A stretch of 64,000 nucleotides of DNA from CAZCDS01 sp964497585 (GCA_964497585.1 CAZCDS010000003.1:124001-188000), one strand, 5' to 3'; counted from the first letter of the stretch, positions 43,416 to 52,852 are shown. Program-made: numbers and translations. The notes: generated by a model from the sequence alone, not told the origin.

Positions 43416-44099
43416 CTACAGTCGTCTGAACCACTGTTCCAATGAGTTCTGAAGGCGCCGCCGTTTATCTTCGTTGGACAGGAAGGGCGCCCTGGAAAGC
43501 TCCAGTTGCATCCACGGTAGCTCCGCGGCGTGAGCACGGATGATATGCCCGCCTCGGAATGGATCGTTGATACTCACCTCGGTCTCGAATGCCCGTTCCA
43601 GACAGGAAGCGAACATGACCAACCACTCCTGGGGGCATGTTCCATCCGCGTTACTTAAGCACAGATGAGGGCGCTCCTCTCCCGGAACCTGAACGATGGG
43701 AGGCGCGTGTGCGGCCATGGTGTGGCAGTCCAAACCGAGTTTCATATCCCGCGCGCTTCTCCGTAATTGCTCATGATAGGGACGATAATATGTAGCGAGC
43801 AGTGCCTCGGTGACTTCTTCGTTGAGCGGCTCCCGGTAGATGGGAACGTTCCAGCACGTGTGGGTCTTCACGACACCGTCCCGGCTTCGGTCATCTTCCG
43901 ATCTGTTGAGGTCCACGAAAGCCCGGGCAATGTCGGTGGTGACGAAGCAGGTGACAACCTGCTCCAGAGCGTATACCTCTGAAGCGCCTTCGTCTCCGTC
44001 CGCGGCGATCTCTTCAGGGCTGAGCAGGCTGAGGGGGACCACTTCAGGGGGTGTTACGAGGCCCGCGTGAGGGACCGACATCAGGACGGGGAGTCTCAT
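43416..44099 (-). CDS. N-formylglutamate amidohydrolase family protein
   Basis: 227 residues. Family motifs: SVPHAG at the N-terminus (metal His), VDLNRSEDD, and LDCHTMAAHAPP. The classic member HutG2 releases formate from N-formylglutamate in histidine breakdown, but no hut genes are near. The ATG overlaps the stop of the gamma-glutamyltransferase gene by four bases, so it is the last gene of a coupled three-gene operon. The substrate is therefore more likely linked to glutamyl-peptide chemistry; this is inference. Confidence 0.82.
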   Translation of the reverse strand: MRLPVLMSVPHAGLVTPPEVVPLSLLSPEEIAADGDEGASEVYALEQVVTCFVTTDIARAFVDLNRSEDDRSRDGVVKTHTCWNVPIYREPLNEEVTEALLATYYRPYHEQLRRSARDMKLGLDCHTMAAHAPPIVQVPGEERPHLCLSNADGTCPQEWLVMFASCLERAFETEVSINDPFRGGHIIRAHAAELPWMQLELSRAPFLSNEDKRRRLQNSLEQWFRRL

Positions 44100-45715
44100 T
44101 TCTCGGGGCCCCCTGCTGACCCGTCACGGCGGGGATCCGCAACGCCGATGAATTCCTTGCCCTCGTGTATGACAAGTTGAACGCACCCCATGTAGAACGA
44201 ATAGGGATCCCTGCGGTCGACCTCGAACCCTCGTTCAAGCAGCACTGCAGGGATATCGTCTCTCATTCGAGACGCCTCAAGCGAGACCTTGCCGCGAATC
44301 GAACAGTGCAATCGCGGGCCGGCTACTGCGTCGTAGGGTGGTTGACGTCTCAAGCGGAGCAGCACCTGCAGGACCGACGACGCGATGCGTTCACTCCCAG
44401 GTGAGCCGAGAACGGCCCACGGGCGCTTTGCGCGAACAACTATGGTGGGGGCCACGCTTGCCCAGGGCACCGCATTGGGACGCAGGTGATAGGGGTGCGA
44501 GATGTCCTTGTATTCGAATGCGCTCATATAGTTGTTGTACAGGAAGCCGAGCTTGGGTGATGCCTCGAAGGAGCCGAAAACTCGCTCGATCGATTGGGTG
44601 AGAGCCACCGCGTTGCCGTGACGATCCATGACGGAAAGGTGTGTCGTGTCGCCTCCTCCCTTGATCCGAACTCGCCGCCGGATTTGACCCGCTGCAAGTT
44701 TGGAATACTTGGGACTCAGCATGAGTCTGTCTTCCGTTTGTGGGTAGAAGTTCGGATCGAAAGGGCGGTCCCGTCGGTCGAGATTTGCTCGTCGGATGAC
44801 TTCCGCAAGGAGGAGCGCGCCCGACGGGGTATCGGCATTCCATTGCTTGTCAGGAAAGTGGCTAAGTATCTTGAGCATCTCGATGAGAGTTCGTCCCGCT
44901 CCCGGCGGAGGAAAGGTTATCACCCGGTACGTACCGAACCGCATGGCAATCGGTCGCCTTTCCATAGGCCACGGGATCTGTGCAAGATCGTCAAGGTGCA
45001 ACAGACCGCCGTTGTCTTTCATATCCTCGAAGATCTCCTGTGCAATGGCGCCTGTATAGAAATCTTCGATCCCGCTCTCGGCAAGCCTTGCCAAGGTCTG
45101 ACCAAGGACCGGTTGGCGAAGTACGGATCCTAGGGGGTGGGGGCGCTTTGAACTCGTGAGGAAAAATGATCCGGCAGATCCCTGCTTGAGCTTCCTGAGT
45201 TCCCGTCTGGCGATCATGTGGAAGAGTTCGCTGACTGCGAATCCCTCCTCCGCGAGTCGGCGGGCCGGGGCCAACAGGTCCGCGAGTGCCATCGTTCCGA
45301 ACGTACTCCGAGCGTACTCAAGCACAGCCGGCGTGCTCGGTACTGTCGTCGCTCGATGGCCAGTGAGGCGTTCCTCCCGATCGAGACTGCCGGGAGTGGC
45401 CCGGTTCGGTGCACGCGAAGATCCGTCAAGCGCAAGGGTAACACGGGTCGCCGCGTTGTACACGAGCATCATGGTCTGACCACCGAGCCCGCTCGCTGTA
45501 GGCTCGCACACCCCGAGCGCGAATGCGGCTGCGACTGCCGAGTCTACGGCATTGCCTCCCTGAGAAAGAATCTCCACCCCCGCTTTCGTAGCACAGTGAT
45601 GGGCGGTCGCGACCATGCCGTAGGGGGAAGCGGCTACCCGTTGAGGCCATGGGACCTTTCTTTTGATCTCTTCCAGGGCCTCCGAATCTGCGATCTGTTG
45701 CTTTTGCGGTGCCAT
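44096..45715 (-). CDS. ggt: Gamma-glutamyltransferase
   Basis: Ntn-hydrolase that moves or hydrolyses gamma-glutamyl groups and matures by self-cleavage. N-terminal GMVATAHHCATKAGVEIL and GGNAVDSAVAAAFALGV, LDGSSRAP, GRTLIEML, and the cleavage/nucleophile site GDTTHLSVMDRHGNAV with Thr357 as the likely nucleophile. The small subunit ends in FIGVADPRRDG. 539 residues, normal. No signal peptide is visible at the start, which is unusual because many GGTs are periplasmic; it may act in the cytoplasm. ATG at 45715 with GGGAG five bases upstream; it begins 11 bases after the ATP-grasp gene ends. Confidence 0.9.
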   Translation of the reverse strand: MAPQKQQIADSEALEEIKRKVPWPQRVAASPYGMVATAHHCATKAGVEILSQGGNAVDSAVAAAFALGVCEPTASGLGGQTMMLVYNAATRVTLALDGSSRAPNRATPGSLDREERLTGHRATTVPSTPAVLEYARSTFGTMALADLLAPARRLAEEGFAVSELFHMIARRELRKLKQGSAGSFFLTSSKRPHPLGSVLRQPVLGQTLARLAESGIEDFYTGAIAQEIFEDMKDNGGLLHLDDLAQIPWPMERRPIAMRFGTYRVITFPPPGAGRTLIEMLKILSHFPDKQWNADTPSGALLLAEVIRRANLDRRDRPFDPNFYPQTEDRLMLSPKYSKLAAGQIRRRVRIKGGGDTTHLSVMDRHGNAVALTQSIERVFGSFEASPKLGFLYNNYMSAFEYKDISHPYHLRPNAVPWASVAPTIVVRAKRPWAVLGSPGSERIASSVLQVLLRLRRQPPYDAVAGPRLHCSIRGKVSLEASRMRDDIPAVLLERGFEVDRRDPYSFYMGCVQLVIHEGKEFIGVADPRRDGSAGGPEK

Positions 45716-45726
45716 GGTCTCCCTGT

Positions 45727-47871
45727 CTACCGAGAAATTGACAGTAGGTACTGGGCGAGCAGCAAGGTCCTTTTCATGAGACTGCTGCGACCCACTGATT
45801 CGTGTTGGGTGTACATGTCCTTGCACACCGGGCCCAGCCCGCAGACCACCGCGGTCGTTGCCGGAACGAGACCTGCCACAGAGGGCATGGCGGACGACTG
45901 AGAGCGGATCGAGATCTCCCATTCCTCCGCGACCTTGAGAATCTCCTGGGCCGGCCTCACGAGATGTTTCCTGGCAACCATGGCCGGTCTCTCACCCACT
46001 TTCTCCAGACGCCACCGGAATGCTCGACCCAACACTTCCTTCATCGCGCTCTCCGTTTCTTCTGCCGTCGTCTCATCCGGGTAGGTCATCAAGACAGTGG
46101 CAGTAGCCTGGTGGGGCACCCTCATGGGAATACGATGGGATCGGATGTCAACGGGCAATAGGGAAAGTCTTTTCTCTGCGGACGAGAGGCTTGACAGGGC
46201 ATCCAGTCTACCAATGAGCCAGCTCAGAACATTGGTTTTCTTGGCGCCCTGGCCGAGACTCAGGGCTTGGCCTTCCGCGCTGAGCCAATAGGTCCGAAGC
46301 CCACGCCTGGAGGTAACAATATATCTGCCATCGAGGCTCGGACGGAGAACGAGTACGCGCGTTGCCCGGCCGGCCGCCTTCCGCATGATCTGTGCGCTGT
46401 ACCGACAGTCTCGGCCCTCGTCCGTGTACAAGAGGACCCCCAGAGGCATTCGATGCAGTCGCCGTACCCTCCGCAGAGCTCGGAGTGCGTATTCCATCAT
46501 GACCAGAGGGGCACGGGATGAACCGATCCCTTCCCCGAACAGCCTTTCAGGTTCCCTTCGAAATCCCTGGGTCGGCAGCTCGGTCCCAAGGGGGACATCG
46601 ATATGCGCGATGAGGAGCACACCTTTCTCAAAGCCCTTCTTTGTCTCCCACGTCCAGGTAACTCGCTCGTCAGTGAATTGGTCCGCGGGATGCAGCCCAA
46701 TATCCGCGAACATCTTGCGAAGATCTTCCTTCGCGGCGGCAAGGCCTACCGGATCGGCGGTTCTGCTTGACCGCGTCACCCACTCTCGTGTGCGCTCTTC
46801 CATCCTGTCCCGGTTTTCAACGAGGTAGTTGAAGATTTCGGTCTTCGGGTCGGCTCTCGTCCGTTCCAGGGGTGGCGCTGGAACCCCAAAGTAACGAGCA
46901 GTGGCAACTTCCACGAGTCGATTGACCAACGCGGCGAAGTCCATGCCCGCGGCCGCGGCTCCCTGGAGATAGGAACCATGCTCTCCAAGGCTTGGAAGGC
47001 TATTGATTTCAAGGACATAGATATTACCCTCATCGTCCAGCCGCATGTCCACTCGGGCGCAATCGCAGCATCCAAGCGCGGAAAATGCACGTAAGGCAAT
47101 CTCTTGCGCCTTTTGCGTCAACTCATCATCGAGCGGGGCGGGACAAACTACCGTGATCTCTCTGCCCGATTGCCGGGTCTTGTCTTCCCACGTGTAGATG
47201 GCCGGGCCGCCCTCACCGAAGAGCAACTGGGCAGGCGGAAAGGCAACCGGGGGATCGTTCCCGAGGAGGCCGACATTGATTTCTCTGCCCTCAATGTACT
47301 GCTCAACAAGAACCGGCTGTTGAAACGCGTCAAAGATCGCGCTCGCGGCTTCTTTGAGCTCGTCCTCGTCATTGACGATCTTGATACCGAAGGAAACCGC
47401 CTCACTGCGGGGCTTGACGATGGCAGGGTAGCTGAGGGACGGGGGGGGCTCCACTCCAGGCCCATAGAGGACTACGAAATCCGGAGTGGGAACCTCATGC
47501 TGGCGGAATATCATCTTGGCGACGACCTTGTCGAGCGACAGGGAATGGGCTTCCGGGCCGGAGCCGACGTAGGGTATTCCCACCATTTCCAGGATACTCG
47601 GGACATGCGTGTACCGTGCCTGCCCCTGGATTCCGTAGGAGATGTTGAACACCATTCCCGGCCGTTCACCCTTGACGACACGGGGCATGAACTCCTCGAG
47701 GCGGTCAATGAGGTCCTTGTCTCCCTCAAAGGCTTTCACCTGATGACGGCCTTTCTTCAGGGCGTCCGAGATCCGTTTGATCGATTCTTTGCCATACTTC
47801 TCCCGGTTCGGTAGGCCGAACAGGTTGATTACCCGCTCACTTTCCCGGTTGTAGATAATGGCGACTTTCAT
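45727..47871 (-). CDS. ATP-grasp (D-Ala-D-Ala ligase-like) / M20-peptidase-like fusion protein
   Basis: 714 residues, two enzymes in one chain. Residues 1-345 form a D-Ala-D-Ala-ligase-like ATP-grasp: VFNISYGIQGQARYTHVPS, GIPYVGSGPEAHSLSLDK, IVKPRSEAVSFGI, VEQYIEGREINVG, then VLEINSLPSLGEHGSY with the metal-binding Glu and Asn. Residues ~350-714 resemble M20/M28-type metallopeptidases: LLIAHIDVP (metal His), GEGIGSSRAPLVMMEYAL (the usual bridging Asp is Ser), YTDEGRD (first Glu kept, second Glu is Gly), and a C-terminal GPVCKDMYTQHE with the last His. So the ligase half looks intact and the hydrolase half altered. First gene of an operon with ggt and the formylglutamate hydrolase. Confidence 0.85.
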   Translation of the reverse strand: MKVAIIYNRESERVINLFGLPNREKYGKESIKRISDALKKGRHQVKAFEGDKDLIDRLEEFMPRVVKGERPGMVFNISYGIQGQARYTHVPSILEMVGIPYVGSGPEAHSLSLDKVVAKMIFRQHEVPTPDFVVLYGPGVEPPPSLSYPAIVKPRSEAVSFGIKIVNDEDELKEAASAIFDAFQQPVLVEQYIEGREINVGLLGNDPPVAFPPAQLLFGEGGPAIYTWEDKTRQSGREITVVCPAPLDDELTQKAQEIALRAFSALGCCDCARVDMRLDDEGNIYVLEINSLPSLGEHGSYLQGAAAAGMDFAALVNRLVEVATARYFGVPAPPLERTRADPKTEIFNYLVENRDRMEERTREWVTRSSRTADPVGLAAAKEDLRKMFADIGLHPADQFTDERVTWTWETKKGFEKGVLLIAHIDVPLGTELPTQGFRREPERLFGEGIGSSRAPLVMMEYALRALRRVRRLHRMPLGVLLYTDEGRDCRYSAQIMRKAAGRATRVLVLRPSLDGRYIVTSRRGLRTYWLSAEGQALSLGQGAKKTNVLSWLIGRLDALSSLSSAEKRLSLLPVDIRSHRIPMRVPHQATATVLMTYPDETTAEETESAMKEVLGRAFRWRLEKVGERPAMVARKHLVRPAQEILKVAEEWEISIRSQSSAMPSVAGLVPATTAVVCGLGPVCKDMYTQHESVGRSSLMKRTLLLAQYLLSISR

Positions 47872-48200
47872 GGCGGGAAGCTCCTTACCCTGCGGATCCC
47901 TGTCTTCTGGATTCCCTCCGGCGGGTCCCTGAAATTAGCATCCGAAGGTCAGCACACCTCAATTCGGGAGTTCACCATTCTTTGTTTCGATCGGCAACAA
48001 AAAAAGAGGCGACTGACCGGTTGAAGAAGCGATATTTCTTCAGTGAAGTCCGATGCCGGTGTGTGACTGCCCCTTTTCCTTTGCGAAAGTGACGGGCGCG
48101 GGGCTGGCCCTTTTTGCCGAAAGGCCCTCTTTGGTGAACTCACCCCGCAAAACGTTCAGCCTTCCCAACTCAAGGCCTCCGTGCCGACTGGAAGGAACTC

Positions 48201-48229
48201 TTGAAAAAGGGAGAAAAATCGCGTATAGC
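48201..48229 (+). promoter_or_regulatory. Sigma-70-like promoter of the MFS gene
   Basis: TTGAAA at 48201-48206, 17-bp spacer, TATAGC at 48224-48229. Transcription should begin near 48236, just before the palindrome. Confidence 0.6.
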
Positions 48230-48245
48230 TTCCTGGCTTCACTGG

Positions 48246-48281
48246 AAAGCCAAGGCCGTTCCGCGGAACGGCCTTGGCTTT
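48246..48281. repeat. Perfect 36-nt palindrome in MFS leader
   Basis: AAAGCCAAGGCCGTTCC, GC, GGAACGGCCTTGGCTTT: every base pairs, 17 bp around a central GC. It lies about 10 to 45 bases after the predicted transcript start and ends 76 bases before the gene. It could be an operator for a dimeric regulator or a leader hairpin; only four T follow, so termination would be weak. Confidence 0.8.
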
Positions 48282-48357
48282 TGGTGCAGCGGAACGAGAG
48301 AGTCGCAATGGGCCGTCGGTGCGGTCATTTTCCTATGCGACCGGGCGGACAAAGGTG

Positions 48358-49845
48358 ATGTCGATGGCATGGGAAGTCAAGGAAACCTTGACGGAGGAAG
48401 AACTCAAGAGCGGCTTGCGGGGGGTGACCCTTGACGGGATAGCCACGAAGTTGACGGTTACCCTGGCCAGCGGAGCGTTCCTTGTGGCCTATGCGTTGCA
48501 GTTGGGTGCTGACAATGCCACCATAGGTATTTTGGCGGCAATCCCCTTCTTGACGCACATACTTCAGATTCCGGCAGTGTACCTCGTCGAGCAACTGCGG
48601 GTGAGGCGACCCATTTCGGTGTATGCGGCGTTCATAAGTCGGACGTCGTTGCTTTTTGTGGCGCTTATCCCCTTTTTCATATCGGATGACTGGCGTATCT
48701 CCGCGGTGGTTTTCCTGCTCGTTGTCAAGGGCTCGTTCGGGGCCGTATCCCAATGCGCGTGGAGTTCTTGGATGCGCGACCTGGTGCCGCGAGCGCAACG
48801 CGGAACGATCTACGCGACACGCATGAGTCTCGCCACGGGATTGGGCATGAGCGCGGCGCTCGCTGCCGGGTTCTATATTGACTGGGTCAAGGTCGAATTT
48901 CCGGCATACCAGACGTACAGCTACTCGCTGCTTTTTTTTGTGGCATTCCTGGCAGGGATGTTTAACGTCCGGGTTATCGCCGGGATCCCGGAGCCCCGCA
49001 TGGCACCCAACGGCACCAACTTCCTCCGGCTTATCAGAGAGCCCTTTAAAGACGAAAATTTTCGCAACCTTATGAAGTTTATTGTTTCCTGGAACTTTGC
49101 CGTCAATCTTGCAGCGCCCTTTTTCACGGTCTACATGCTGAAGGACATTGAGCTGGAGATGTCCGCGGTCGTGGCCCTTACCGTGCTCAGTCAACTGACG
49201 AACATTGCCGTGATTAGGATCTGGGGACGATTTATGGATCGATTCAGCAATAAGTCCGTGCTCAAGGTCTGCGGCCCTCTATTCATAATCTGCACGTTCC
49301 TCTGGATCTTTACTCTTCATCCGTCGCGGCACACACTGACCGTGCCCCTCCTCATAATCCTTCACGTGCTGATGGGAATCTCAACTGCAGGGACGGTCCT
49401 TGCCTCGAGCAACCTCGCGATACGCCTGGCACCCAGGGAGAAGGCATCCGCGTACCTCGCCACGAGCAGCATCGCGAACTCCCTGGCCTCCGGCCTGGCG
49501 CCGATAGTGGGCGGACTATTCTCGGATTTCTTCGCGGAACGGCATCTTTCGCTCACATTGAAATGGACAAGCCCCGTTTCCGACGTCAGCTTTCAGACGT
49601 TCAAGCTTCACCATTGGGATTTTTTCTTCTTTTTCGCGTTCCTTCTCGGGTGCTTCTCCATCTACTTGCTCAGCCATGTCAAGGAAAAGGGCGACGTCAA
49701 GCCGGGAGTCATCATGCAGGAGTTTATTTTTGAAATGGGAAGGGGCGTGAGGAGCCTCTCCAGCGCAGGGGGGCTGGTCCGTCTGAGCCAGTTCCCGCTG
49801 GCCTGGGCCAAGAACCGCCTCAACGGAAACAACCGGCCCGCGTAG
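48358..49845 (+). CDS. MFS transporter
   Basis: About 495 residues with ten to twelve hydrophobic helices (for example LASGAFLVAYALQLGAD, ISAVVFLLVVKGSFGAV, SYSLLFFVAFLAGMFNV, FFFFFAFLLGCFSIYLL). The loop with WSSWMRDLVPRAQRGTIYATR matches the cytoplasmic loop of the family, and RIWGRFMDRFSNKSVL the second-half copy. A C-terminal cytoplasmic tail of ~60 residues follows. The substrate is unknown; its divergent position next to the glutamyl-peptide operon makes export of that product a reasonable guess. Start ATG 48358 or 48364, both near AAAGGTG. Convergent with the peptide-binding lipoprotein gene, with two bases between the stops. Confidence 0.85.
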   Translation: MSMAWEVKETLTEEELKSGLRGVTLDGIATKLTVTLASGAFLVAYALQLGADNATIGILAAIPFLTHILQIPAVYLVEQLRVRRPISVYAAFISRTSLLFVALIPFFISDDWRISAVVFLLVVKGSFGAVSQCAWSSWMRDLVPRAQRGTIYATRMSLATGLGMSAALAAGFYIDWVKVEFPAYQTYSYSLLFFVAFLAGMFNVRVIAGIPEPRMAPNGTNFLRLIREPFKDENFRNLMKFIVSWNFAVNLAAPFFTVYMLKDIELEMSAVVALTVLSQLTNIAVIRIWGRFMDRFSNKSVLKVCGPLFIICTFLWIFTLHPSRHTLTVPLLIILHVLMGISTAGTVLASSNLAIRLAPREKASAYLATSSIANSLASGLAPIVGGLFSDFFAERHLSLTLKWTSPVSDVSFQTFKLHHWDFFFFFAFLLGCFSIYLLSHVKEKGDVKPGVIMQEFIFEMGRGVRSLSSAGGLVRLSQFPLAWAKNRLNGNNRPA

Positions 49846-49847
49846 AG

Positions 49848-51530
49848 TCATTGGTGGGCTGCCGTGGCCTGACCTTCGATGCCATACTTCTGCAACCCCC
49901 GAGGGACATACCATTCAGTCAAGTTGTAGTCGATCCCGATCGGGGCTGGTTTTATCCCGTGGAAACGGGCGTGAATCACGGGCAGGGCATCGTGGACCCA
50001 AAGAAAGGTGCACGGCTGGTCTTCAGAGAGTATTTCCTGGAATTTGTCGTAGTATTTCTTTCTCGCGCGATCGTCGAAGGTTGAGACGCCGAGTTCCAAA
50101 AGACGATCCACTTCAGGGTTCTGATAGTGCATCCAGTTGTAGTCGTGGGGACCGGTCTTTCGGGAATTCCATTTGTCGATTTGGTTCGGATCATAATCAA
50201 GTCCCCAGCCGATGAGACACGCCTCGAACTTGCGCCGATAGAGAAAATTGTGGAGCAACGCGGCCCACTCTAGAGTCCGAATCTCGACATCAATACCCAA
50301 CCGCTTTAAATTGCTTTGTATCATCGTGGCCGCATTCAATCGCCGGTCATCGCCATGATTGGTGATGATGGTGAACGCGAAGGGCTTTCCGTCCTTGTCA
50401 AGAATTCTGTCCCCGTCGGTATCCTGCCACCCTGCCTGTTTGAGCAGCTCCATGGCCTTTTTCGGGTTATAAGGGAATTTCCGGACGTTGGGATTGTACC
50501 AGAAAGTGCGCGGATTGTACGGCGCATCCACAACCTTCCCCAGTCCCTGGAGCACCACCTTGACGATGGCTTCCCGGTCCATGCCCATGGTGAGAGCTTG
50601 CCTGACTCTCCTGTCCGTGAATTTCAGGTCCTGAAGGTTGTACGCCAGGTACGTGTAGCTGAAGCTCAGGTGCGGGTACTTGTTGAAATTCTTCCGAAAC
50701 CATCGCGAGTTTGTTTGACGGGCGAACTGCATCGGTGTGAGTGCAATCATGTCGAGGTTGCCCGCCTTCAATTCCAGGAACGCGGTGGCCTTGTCGAGAA
50801 CCACCCTGATAACAATCCTGCTGATGTACGGTCTGCCTCGAAAATAGTCGGGATTAGCCTCAAGGATAATCTTCTCACCCTGGACCCAGGCCTTGAAGCG
50901 ATATGGTCCCGTTCCTATCGGCACTCTGAGGAGAGAACTGTTCGACAGCTCTGCTCCCTCAGGGAGGAGGTGCGCGGGGAGGATCCCTTCTGCCCACGAA
51001 CCAAGGGCAGGCGCGTAGGGCTTGTCATACACAACTTCCACAGTATGGTCGTCAAGCACCCGGAATTGCTTCACCCGCAGAAAATCACCGGCATATGGGG
51101 TCGGAGTGCTGGGGTCTACGTAGACCTTGTAAGTCCGTTCCACATCCCTGGCAGTAAACGGTTTGCCGTCGTGCCATTTCACGCCCTTGCGAAGGAAGAA
51201 ACGGATGGTTTTCCCGCCATCGGATAGTTCCCACCGCTCAGCCAGTTCGCCAACGATTCTGAGGTCTTTGTCGTACTTCACCAGGCCGCTGAAAATCAGC
51301 TCGGTTACGCGCCTGCTCGGCATATCGGGCGCCAGAACAGGCAGCAGCACCGACGCGTCCTGAATACTCCCGATGACGATCATGTCTCCGTATGCCGGCC
51401 GGAGTTTTCCTTTGGCCAATGATCGGAATTTCGAGACAATAGGCCCGGTCTGCTCCGGGCCGAGGTCGCACGCGGCAAGCAAGGGCGTGAAAGAGGCAAA
51501 AAGTACCATCAGGACCCTTTTCACATTCAC
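49848..51530 (-). CDS. Peptide/nickel-type ABC transporter substrate-binding lipoprotein
   Basis: 560 residues. The signal sequence ends in a good lipobox, LLAAC, with Cys21 as the lipidation site. The SBP_bac_5 fold follows: SRRVTELIFSGLVKYD, LAERWELSDGGKTIRFFLRKGVKWHDGKPFTARDV, GTGPYRFKAW, and the DRILDKDGKPFAF and YDPNQIDKWNS segments. Such proteins deliver di- or oligopeptides to an ABC importer, but no permease genes are adjacent. GTG start at 51530; a second GTG two codons later is equally possible. Upstream at 51702 is a TPR gene on the same strand. Confidence 0.88.
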   Translation of the reverse strand: MNVKRVLMVLFASFTPLLAACDLGPEQTGPIVSKFRSLAKGKLRPAYGDMIVIGSIQDASVLLPVLAPDMPSRRVTELIFSGLVKYDKDLRIVGELAERWELSDGGKTIRFFLRKGVKWHDGKPFTARDVERTYKVYVDPSTPTPYAGDFLRVKQFRVLDDHTVEVVYDKPYAPALGSWAEGILPAHLLPEGAELSNSSLLRVPIGTGPYRFKAWVQGEKIILEANPDYFRGRPYISRIVIRVVLDKATAFLELKAGNLDMIALTPMQFARQTNSRWFRKNFNKYPHLSFSYTYLAYNLQDLKFTDRRVRQALTMGMDREAIVKVVLQGLGKVVDAPYNPRTFWYNPNVRKFPYNPKKAMELLKQAGWQDTDGDRILDKDGKPFAFTIITNHGDDRRLNAATMIQSNLKRLGIDVEIRTLEWAALLHNFLYRRKFEACLIGWGLDYDPNQIDKWNSRKTGPHDYNWMHYQNPEVDRLLELGVSTFDDRARKKYYDKFQEILSEDQPCTFLWVHDALPVIHARFHGIKPAPIGIDYNLTEWYVPRGLQKYGIEGQATAAHQ

Positions 51531-51701
51531 CTCACCCGTAGCGTGCGCACTCGCGTGAACGAATTGGTGATTGTTTCACAGCAAAGTCGGCAGGAGGCTC
51601 GAAGCAGCACCCCCCAGAGCGCTCGCCCGGGCGCTCGTCGCTCCCCTTACCTTCCTCCGGTCGATGGGCAAACCTGTGAGTCGCCCGTTCCCCACGGCGA
51701 A

Positions 51702-52709
51702 TCAAGGTCTGTACGTGCTGTCGATCGGCAGGACATCGTAGTTTGTCCGTGTCTCCCGTCGGGAAGCAAGCTCGTACTTCTTCAATCTCTCCAGCATTTC
51801 CGTCACACACGAGCCGTCGGGACAACGCTGCATGACCAAGGTTATTGCTTTGGACTGGTGGCGGACGGCTTTGCCGAGATTACCGTTTTGGAACTGCGCC
51901 TCTGCCAAGGTCTCCAGGACAAACCCGTCCTTGCCTTTGGTTATCTGGAAGGCCTGATCAGCCAGTTGGAGGGCTTGCTCGGGATTGCGGAACTCTCGGT
52001 TGGGACAGGTAAGCAGGATCCACGCCTTTTCCTGGATGCACTGCGGGTCGGTTTTCCCCTGCTTCCCGATCTTTTCCAGTTCGGCCAAGGCTTCTTTACA
52101 CTTGCCCATGTCGGTAAGAATCAACGCGCTCAAGCGCAGGCCCGGCACATAATCGGGCTTGTTTTTCAAGGCTTTTTGCACAGCGGCGAGTGCTTTTTGG
52201 AAATCCCCTCTTCTCCTAAAAAGGTCTGCAAGCTGCGCCTGTGCCCACACGTACTCCGGTTTCAGTTGCACCGCCCGTGAGAAGTCGGTTGCCGCCTCGT
52301 CGTGCCTCTTCCGCAGTTTCTGGACGATTCCCCGCTGCCCGTGGGCAAGGTAATTGTGAGAATCGAGTCTGAGAGCCTCATTGACCTGTTCCAGCGCTCT
52401 GTCCGGCTTTCCCATCCGAAGATAGGCCCTCGAAAGAGCCACCCGCGCGAACGCGTTGTCAGGATTATCCTTGAGTGAGCGCTTAAAGAAGCCTACCGCC
52501 TTTTCCCATTCTCCCTTGGACATGGCTACCGTCCCGGCGGTGAGGCTCTTGTCTTCCCGGATCTTAAGAACGTCGGATCGCGTTACAAGTAGGACCGCTC
52601 CTACGACCGTTGCCGCCAGCACAAGGAATCCGAGGACGCTAAAAAATCGTGCTCCGCTTTTTCCGTTGGTCCCTAGTTGCACCGGGCCCTTTTCCGTGGT
52701 CTGAGTCAT
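51702..52709 (-). CDS. Membrane-anchored TPR protein
   Basis: 335 residues. One N-terminal membrane helix (FFSVLGFLVLAATVVGAVLLV, about 22-42) anchors a periplasmic or cytoplasmic TPR domain of about seven units (GEWEKAVGFFKRSLKDNPDN, KPDRALEQVNEALRLDSHN, and so on). The C-terminal part has Cys pairs (GKCKEAL, PQCIQEK, RCPDGSC). It starts with ATG at 52709. It may be co-transcribed with the peptide-binding lipoprotein downstream (171-base gap). Role not identifiable; TPR anchors often assemble envelope complexes. Confidence 0.82.
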   Translation of the reverse strand: MTQTTEKGPVQLGTNGKSGARFFSVLGFLVLAATVVGAVLLVTRSDVLKIREDKSLTAGTVAMSKGEWEKAVGFFKRSLKDNPDNAFARVALSRAYLRMGKPDRALEQVNEALRLDSHNYLAHGQRGIVQKLRKRHDEAATDFSRAVQLKPEYVWAQAQLADLFRRRGDFQKALAAVQKALKNKPDYVPGLRLSALILTDMGKCKEALAELEKIGKQGKTDPQCIQEKAWILLTCPNREFRNPEQALQLADQAFQITKGKDGFVLETLAEAQFQNGNLGKAVRHQSKAITLVMQRCPDGSCVTEMLERLKKYELASRRETRTNYDVLPIDSTYRP

Positions 52710-52852
52710 TCATTTTCTCCAACTGTGGCCGGTTCCGAAAATCTCCCCTCGCTCCCTTCTTCTAATGTCAGGTAAGTCCAGTTCCCCCCCTCCGCAAGAG
52801 GGGACGGGAGATTTCTCAAGCCGTCCTTCGGGAAAAGATACTGTCACGCATC

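Larger units (their letters stand above)
47872..48357. other. Divergent intergenic region with promoter and palindrome
   Basis: 486 bases between the ATP-grasp gene and the MFS gene. It contains a plus-strand promoter (48201-48229) and a 36-nt palindrome (48246-48281). The minus-strand promoter of the glutamyl operon must also lie here but is not obvious. Confidence 0.5.
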
